Source: Platanthera guangdongensis (lineage: Eukaryota > Streptophyta > Magnoliopsida > Asparagales > Orchidaceae). From it: DNA of 64,000 nucleotides. Shown piece after piece: positions 57,068-64,000 of this stretch (position 1 is its first letter; every line of letters begins with the position of its first letter). Under the pieces are notes generated by a model that ran no database searches, had not been told where the DNA came from, and saw only the letters and a program-made list of their open reading frames with translations. A program made the position numbers and the translations under genes. The DNA is taken from assembly GCA_039583875.1 (NCBI GenBank), contig CM077167.1, forward strand, positions 147,577,010-147,641,009, in the 5' to 3' direction.

Positions 57068-57924
57068 CCAGTGCTTTGCATTATAATACTTCGCCTACCG
57101 ACTTTCAGCCTCCAACATGCGATCCCGTATCAGTCTAACCGCCGTATCAGTATCATCAATATATTCAATGCCCAAAGCCTTCGGGTCTTCATCTTGCACC
57201 CAAGATAAAGGGGTTCTACACCTCCTTCCATAAAGAGCTTCATGAGGAGCCATGCCGATACTAGCCTAGTGTCTGTTGTTATAGGAGAATTCTACCAACG
57301 GTAAGAGAATTTCCCATGGCTCTCCTCTATCCAACACACATAATCTCAACAAATCTTCCAATGTTCGGATGGTCCTTTCAGATTGCCCGTCCATCTGAGG
57401 ATGAAACGCGGTGCTGAAGGTAAGGCACGAGCCTAGATACGCCTGTATTGCTTTCCACTCATTGGAGGTAAACCGACCATCACGATCAGACATGATCGTC
57501 TTAGGCACGCCATGATACCGTACGAATTGCTCCACAAAGAGGCGTACTAAGACATCCACATGAGCTTCTTTCTTCATTGGGATAAACCGGGCTACTTTCG
57601 TCAGGCGATCAACTATCACCCAAACTGAATCATTCCCAGAGCGTGAGCGAGGTAACCCATGGACGAAGTCCATGGAGATATCCTCGAACTTCCATTCGGG
57701 GATGGGCAACGATTGTAACAAACCACCGGGGCTCTTGCATTTTGCCTTCACTCTTTGACAAGCTTCACAGTGTGTAACAAAATATCGGACATCCTTCTTT
57801 ATCCCCGACCAACACATGGTCTTCCGCAAGCCTGCGTACATCTTGGCAATACCCGGGTGCACCGAATACTGAGAGCAATGTGCCTCTCTCAAGATATCCT
57901 CCCGGATTCTACCGCCCGTGGGAA
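57068..57924 (-). pseudogene. Gypsy III integrase
   Basis: The zinc finger has [15 protein letters not shown] and CEACQRVKAKC. The core has [13 protein letters not shown] (first Asp), [11 protein letters not shown] (second Asp) and [11 protein letters not shown] (Glu). It stops after EFSYNNRH where gypsy II has NNNHQASIG; the rest to 57068 is out of frame. The triad residues are intact. Confidence 0.83.
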
Positions 57925-59109
57925 TTATCGCCGACCACGGAAATAAACGAGGACGTCTTTTAGCGTATACTCATCCGTAGTCCCATCTTCGATTGACTTG
58001 ATTGTCGGGGCCAGGGCCGCATCCACTCCTTGCTCCACTCTAATTCGATCCCGGATATCACAAACTATGCTCATGCTTGCCAAGTACTCCGTATACCCTG
58101 CGGAAGGAGCCTTAAACACCAAAGTAATATCCATCTCCTCAATCATCCGAGCCAACTCCATACTCATCAATCGAGCCTCTGGGATAGAGCCTGGTACCTT
58201 CCTACTTAATGCATCGGCCACCGAGTTCGCCTTACTGGGGTGGTAGTTCATGGTGAACTCATGGTCGCATAAAAATTCTAACCACCGCTATTGTCTCAAG
58301 TTCAACATCTTCTGAGTATGAACGTACTTCAAGTTTTTATGGTCTGAGAAAGTCTCGCAGTGGACGCCGTATAGATAGTGTCTCCAAACCTTCAAGGCGA
58401 ACACCACTGCTCCAAGCTCCAAATCATGAACCGGGTAATTGATTTCATGTTTCTTCAGTTGTCTTGAAGCATAAGCGATCATGTGTCCATGCTACATCAA
58501 CACCGCTCTCATCCCTTAATATAATGCGTCAGTGTAAACTTGAAATCCTTCCTTCCCAAACGGAAGTGCAAGGATGCGGGCGGAGGTAAGTCTGTCCTTT
58601 AGCTCCTGGAATGCCGCTTCACATTGGGGTGTCCACTCAAATGGCACACCTTTCTTCGTCAATGAAGTAAGAGGAAGAGCAATCTTTGAAAATCCTTTTA
58701 CGAACTTGCGGTAGTACCCGACAAGTCCAAGGAAACTCCTCACATCGGCCGCCGACTTCAAGGGCGACCACTCCTTAACGACAATCACCTTGGCCGGATC
58801 CATCGCTAGTCCTGCTCCACTGATCACATGCCCCAAGAAAGCAACCTCTTTAAGCCAGCATTCGCACTTGCTGAACTTGGAGAACAAGGCGTGCTCTTTT
58901 AATTTCTTCAATACCAAGGTCAAGTGCTCAACATGCTCCTGCTCCGTCTTTGAATAGACCAAGATGTCGTCGATGAAAACAATGACGAAAACATCCAAAT
59001 AAGGTTCAAACACCTTGTTCATCAGGCTCATGAAGGCCGAAGGGGCATTTGTGAGCCCAAACGGTATTACAGTGAACTCGTACAGTCTATATCTTGAACT
59101 AAAGGCCAT
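57925..59109 (-). pseudogene. Gypsy III reverse transcriptase (C-terminal part) and RNase H
   Basis: It has MPFG-equivalent [15 protein letters not shown] and an intact catalytic FIDDILVYS (near 58960). [16 protein letters not shown] and [16 protein letters not shown] mark the RT connection. RNase H has [33 protein letters not shown] and VADALSRK. Stops lie near 58514, 58287 and 58252. Confidence 0.85.
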
Positions 59110-60056
59110 TTTCTGGATGTCACCTACTTATATTCTCAACTGATAATACCCTGAGCGCAAGTCCAGCTTTGAAAACCACTGCGCTCCCACTAATTTATCG
59201 AACAACTCGTCGATCCGAGGTAGCGGATAAGTGTTCCGCACCGCCAGCCGATTGAGTTCCCGATAGTCTATACACAAACGCAAGGTTCCATCCTTCTTCT
59301 TCACAAACAATACAGGGGCTCCCCAGGGTGACGAACAGGGGCGAACAAACCCTGTCTCCACCAGTTCTTGCAGTTGAACTCTAAACTCCGCGAGTTCCTT
59401 CGGGGCCATTCGGTAAGGAGCCTTGGATACCTGCTTGGCACCCGGTACTAGATTAATCTGGAAGTCAACCTCTCTATGCGGGGGTAATCTTTGTAGTTTC
59501 TCAGGAAATACCTCGGGGAAATCCCGCACTACCCGTACGTCTTTATATCCAATGCTAACTCCTTCAACTCAAAACAGATCATGAAGATTTCATCCCCCGA
59601 CATATGGGCTTTTACAGCCTGAACTGAAGACAACAACATACGAGGTGCAAAACTAATACCTTGAAAGATGACGTCGGTGTCTCCATGTCTCAAATAGATT
59701 CCCTTTTCCGCGCAGTCGATCCTTGCGAAGTGCCAGTCCAACCACACCATGCCCAAAATGATGTCAAACTCCGGCATTCTCAAGACCGTGGCAGACGTAT
59801 CAAAGGCCTTTCCTTCAATAAATATCTCAAACTGGCACTTAGAGGTTGCAATCATCTCCGAGCCGTCCGATAGGTGCACTCGTCGGGCTATACCAGTAAA
59901 GTATTGTACGCCCTCCATGTCCTTAATGAAATCCTCAGACACAAAGGAGTGTGAGGCACCGGTATCAAACAACGCATAGGCCGTCTTCCCGCCAACTATC
60001 TCGGTGCCTAAGTACCAATAACCAAAACTTATTGCTATGTGTCTAGTATGTCTCAA
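59110..60056 (-). pseudogene. Gypsy III protease and reverse transcriptase start
   Basis: Protease has [16 protein letters not shown] and DIILGMVWLDWH. After a frameshift near 59529 the frame goes on through [47 protein letters not shown] and [15 protein letters not shown]. It ends with TAA at about 59126-59128, where gypsy II reads Gln (RIQEGD). Confidence 0.85.
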
Positions 60057-60099
60057 GCAACTTTAAGTTAGACTATGAAAACATGATAATCAATTAAAT

Positions 60100-61185
60100 C
60101 ATACCTGCAATCACATCTTGGGGAATCCGTTCTTGCGCCATGTCCAGCGCATACACTTGATCCCGAGCAGGGCCGGGGTTTCCTCCCCGCGGTCCTCGTC
60201 CTCGACCACGCATATAACCACGCACCCGCGGAGCTGCCGGAGGGAGAGCAGGAGGTACATTCCCATACAACTGTGGGCAGAAACGTCAAATGTGGTATGG
60301 CTGGTTGCATTCAAAACACACCAACCTACTCCGCCCTTCATGTCGCTGAAACTGCTGAGGCTGAGGCGGTGGAGGCAACGCAGGCGGCTGCGGAACTGGG
60401 TGCTCCACTTTAAAGTCTCGGTGGAAACGTCCTCCACCTCTTTGATGTCCTCTTCCTCCTCTGAAGTCCCATCTCCTCCTATTGCTTGGACCAACTTCCA
60501 TCACGTCCTCTACAGGTCTCTTGCCACATCCCAAGTGGTCCGCCTCCAATCTCTTTGCCATATCGATAATGTCTGCCAAACTAGCATCCGCTATAAACAA
60601 AAGGGTCTGCCTTAGGGGATCTCGCAGCCCTTTGTAGAAACGCTTAGCGTATCCTCTATTATCCAGGTCATATGAGTCCGTGAACCTTGCGAGATGATGG
60701 AACTCACGCTGGTATTCTGTAACCGATTTTGATCCCTGCTTCAGTAGTAGAAACCTCTGCTCGAGCTCGTCTCGAGCCGATGTAGGAATGAAGTGCTCCA
60801 AGAAGACACCTGAGAACTCGCTCCAAATGTTCTCGGTATACACACATCTTTGGAACGTGGAGCCCATGAGTGACTTCCACCACCTCTTAGCATGTAGATC
60901 CAGGACGGACACCGCCAACGATACAGCCATGTTGGCTGGGCAACGGATCCCCGCCAATAGCTCTTGGATCGTGTCAAGCCATTCTTCTGTGCGTACGGCC
61001 GACTCCATCCCAAGGTAGGTGGGAGGGGAGAGAGCCCGAAAGGTGCTCAGCCAGTTAGAGCCCGTAGCATGTTGTTGAACCGGAGGATGCTGTGCCCTAA
61101 AGGCATCCAGGATGGCGGTGAGCGTCTGCCCCAACTCGGATTGTTGAAACTGAGTGGGTATGGAAGGGGCAGGAGTGCCTCCCAT
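60100..61185 (-). pseudogene. Gypsy III gag
   Basis: The first ATG at 61185 gives MGGTPAPSIPTQFQQSELG; the open frame starts a few codons earlier at a GTG preceded by TAG. The Gag core has SNWLSTFRALSPPTYLG, EWLDTIQELLAGIRCP, LEHFIPTSARDELEQRF, EYQREFHHLARF and YKGLRDPLRQTLLFIADA. The zinc knuckle is damaged: CFECNQPYHI then TGA, where gypsy II reads CNQLGHIRRYC. The tail with RGRGPRGGNPGPAR continues in frame beyond the stop to about 60100. Confidence 0.86.
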
Positions 61186-61387
61186 TGGCTCAACGTCCAC
61201 TGGAACCTACACGTAAAACATAAATATATGGTCAGGCTGGCTAATCTTGTGGTCAAAGTTGGACAACTTAATGTGAATTACATATGGGCACACCACTGCA
61301 TCCGCTAAGTCAGTTTGTCTGCAAACTGACTAATCGAACGGGGGTGGGACCATTGTTGAATGACTTCTTTAGTTTAGGATCGTGGCA

Positions 61388-61398
61388 AACTGATACCA
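61388..61398 (-). other. Primer binding site of gypsy III (initiator tRNA-Met)
   Basis: The minus strand reads TGGTATCAGTT, two bases from the TCTTACA edge at 61401; nine bases match the tRNA-iMet complement. Confidence 0.85.
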
Positions 61399-61400
61399 TT

Positions 61401-64000
61401 TGTAAGACCCCCCCTCCCGGATCCCAAAACATGGCACGAAGGGGGGTCTTATGCCTGAAACAGCCGCCTTGCGATAGCATTAGCGCACGACTAACCTGTA
61501 CCACAAGACGCCTATTCTGCTGGTTACAACCAATATCAATATATACATGCCAACCGAACCATAATATAAGCAAGACGAAGTCAAATCCACACTAAGCATA
61601 TGAGTCCAAATACATCAAATAAGAGAAGCTAAAACACGCTTCTACAATATCAGAGTACAGCTATAAAATTTGCCCTAACGGGCTACAACAGAATCTCACA
61701 ACACTCACATCCGTAACCGAGGATAGCGACGACACCGTCACATCAGGCCCTGTCGTCCTGGCCTGGCTGTCCTGCTGCAAAGTCTGCGACTTCTCTACCT
61801 GAGAGGTGACCTCCTAAAATGGAAGACGTAGCAACCGTTAGTCGAAAGACTAAGTGGCTTCACATCCTCTCCCCCGATGACTCCTCGACACCGGGCGGAG
61901 AAAGGAACAAGGGTACAAGTATAATACAAGTAGTAAAGCAGGTACAAGCAGGTGGAAATAGTACATGATTAACAACATTATAAACTAGCAGTTCTACTTG
62001 AATAACAATATTAGTAAATCAGCAAGTACGCTGAGGCATCCTTTTCTTTTGAATGTCTCAAGTTCAAGTAAATATCAGGTAGTGCCCACCGAGCTTGTTT
62101 GGCTAGTCTTCTACAGCTGTTTCTTTCCCTCTCCTAGTTGAGGAGTGGTTGGCATTTCTATTGTTGAATTTTCTCAAAGTGATCAACGAGATAGTCTGAT
62201 TCCAAATTAATATTCTCAGAGCTATCAAGATCACACCTTGATCAAGAGGAAACCAGGAAAGCAAGCTCAAACACCAAATGCAAGTATAAGGAACAAGCAT
62301 ATCATATATATATTTACTTCTTTACAAGGCGAGGTATACGTGGCAAGACATGATTTCGCCAGTACACAAGAAAAAATAGAAAGAATCAAATCAATCCGAG
62401 CGGACAGAACTGGAGACCGCCGAGACCGTCCAGTCCGCCAAAGTCGCCGAGCCCGCCCGAACTGCTGCTGCTAGAAGATGAATAAAACATGGAGTCTGCC
62501 GAGACCGCGAGGTCGCGCGGACACGCTGTTATTCGCTGACTGCTGCTGAATTGATGCTAGGGAAAAGACGATCTTTCGTCGATCCCGAGCACCACCTAAC
62601 ACTAGCCAACCCAACATCCTACTCATCCTATCTTCCAATGGTGAACTTCTTTTAACCTATCCAAACCAGCCAACCACTAATCCCAACTTATGTGCTTAAA
62701 TTATACATCCAACGTAGGTTCTGCAGTTTTTACTATATGCTGACCAACCTAAGCTACATGAAGTGTATAATGGGAGGTACACAAAATAATCACCCAATAT
62801 CCCTAAAATAATTATTGGAAGACTATAATGACATTTTTAGCCTAAATCCAGAATTTCATAGTTTTTCTATTTTATCTGTTAATTTATATATTTATTCTAG
62901 TAATCCAGAATTCCACGTTTGATCATGAAGTACCCCTTTTTGATAAGTAATTGCACTACAAATTTATGATAAAATCATTATTACTAATTAACATAAAATT
63001 CAGGGTCTCACAATTTTTTCCAGCAAGAAATAAGATCTGAATAAATTAAATACCAAATTCCCAAAATTATGAATTTGTAAAGGAAATACTGCAAATAATC
63101 ATCAAGAATCATGATTTAAATCCTCCAATTAGTTACTGACCTAAAACTATCAGAGACCCAATTTCACAATTTTTCAACAAGTAAATTGCTTTATATAATT
63201 TATTGACCATAAATATGTCTTTTTAAAATTCGTGAAGGAAGTACTAATATTCTTCAACCAAAATTTATGACAAAATTCAGGAATACTTATATTGACATGA
63301 AACTTCTCCTTCCTAAATTTCATGAGTTTACAATGTACTGAGATATTCAAAATAAATAAAATACCATTTAGGGCCACATCATGTATAACAAGGGGGTACT
63401 AGTAATACAACCCATAAAATTCCAATAAATTCACCAGAGATCCTATTTAGCCTAGAATTCATGCTACCTAAGTTTCATACCCTTTTTGTGAGTTTTGGTG
63501 ACCTATTCTACACAAGGAGTGGTTATGCCCTAAACTAGGGTTAGGGATTTGAGATGTCTATCCATCTCCTAATCCTCTAAGATTCAGGACAGTGGAGTTG
63601 GGATTCCCTAGCATCAATTCTACCAAGTTGCAAGCCCACACAATGGCATTTGACCCCATGCCCTTCACAACACCCAAAAGCCCCTCTTTAGGGTTTGAGT
63701 TTGGACCCTAGGCCAAAACTACCCTAGGCCACCCCATAATCCCCATGAGGGTGTTAAAGGTCATGACAAGTCAGTGGCCAAAATCTCAGCCTCTGATGAG
63801 GTGATTTGACCACTCATCCTCTTGGTGCACTTTTTTACTTAAAATCCCTCATTAAGGTAAGTTAGGGTTAGGTCATTCCCCATCCAAAACACCTCCAAAT
63901 GAGGTGAAAATTTACACAGATACATAGCATGAGGCCAGGGACCACTCACCAAAATTAGGGAGGGTTTGGAAGTAATTTGACCACCTAATTAATTTACCCT
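61401..64000 (-). repeat. Probable start of a very long LTR of gypsy III (or another repeat)
   Basis: The edge TGTAAGACCCCC next to the PBS has the form expected for an LTR end (CTTACA on the minus strand). The next 2.6 kb holds no gene I can support: GTCCGC/GCGGAC motifs at 62395-62525, then AT-rich sequence with loosely repeated AATTT-rich phrases (62850-63330), then moderately mixed sequence to the end. It shows no match to the known LTR start (53727-55182). If it is the same LTR, that LTR must exceed about 4 kb and run past the window. Confidence 0.5.

Larger units (their letters stand above)
55183..61400 (-). mobile_element. Gypsy III: Ty3/gypsy element of the gypsy II family
   Basis: Minus-strand gag, protease, RT, RNase H, integrase and chromodomain-like tail are all present in order with a PBS at 61388-61398. 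It is more complete than gypsy II but interrupted by stops and frameshifts. The 5' LTR should begin at 61401. Confidence 0.87.

Noticed and set aside
61284..62474. Short frames in the first kilobase after the gypsy III PBS
   Set aside because: No domain, no consistent codon pattern, and located in probable LTR sequence.

Overview
The window is plant (angiosperm) nuclear DNA made almost entirely of nested, mostly decayed LTR retrotransposons. Evidence is the plant-type Ty1/copia and Ty3/gypsy polyproteins, initiator-Met-tRNA primer binding sites (TGGTATCAG...), LTRs bounded by TG...CA, polypurine tracts, 5-bp target duplications and long AT microsatellites. I found no host protein-coding gene, tRNA, rRNA or CRISPR array. 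The species cannot be named from this sequence.

Layout. Positions 1-36456 hold one SIRE/Maximus-like copia element on the minus strand (element A). It runs 5' LTR 34701-36456, gag, pol, spacer, an extra third ORF (ORF3), and 3' LTR 1-1350, cut by the window edge. Two later insertions split it. Gypsy I (2842-12043, minus strand, chromodomain-bearing, 2.3-kb LTRs) sits inside ORF3 with a GACTG duplication. Element B (13811-28855, plus strand, 15 kb) sits in the pol-ORF3 spacer with a GTAAT duplication. Element A itself interrupts the LTR of gypsy II (36457-43431, minus). After about 0.7 kb of unidentified sequence comes the 5' half of a second copia (element C, 44153-48374, minus), then a heavily decayed copia pol on the opposite strand (element E, 48462-51782). 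Next is a GC-rich unidentified stretch (51783-53726), two partial gypsy LTRs head to head (53727-56532), and gypsy III (minus, internal region to 61400). Its far LTR, or another long repeat, fills 61401-64000.

How the parts relate. Each element once supplied Gag (particle and RNA packaging), protease, reverse transcriptase/RNase H and integrase; the gypsy elements add a chromodomain-like tail, and the copia lineage adds ORF3 of unknown function. All carry visible lesions: stops, frameshifts, an in-frame RT deletion, a lost RT aspartate, and damaged zinc knuckles.

The most unusual object is element B. It has no recognisable pol, yet carries four copies of its ORF3-LTR end in alternating orientation (+,-,+,-) at about 18.7-27.6 kb. 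These form two palindromes that are reverse complements of each other, joined by a patchwork of gag, leader and ORF3 fragments at 23038-23345. The pivots lie in clusters of short palindromes inside the LTR. Matching target duplications at the outer ends suggest the array integrated as a unit, which fits strand switching during reverse transcription. Assembly error and post-integration rearrangement must be excluded.
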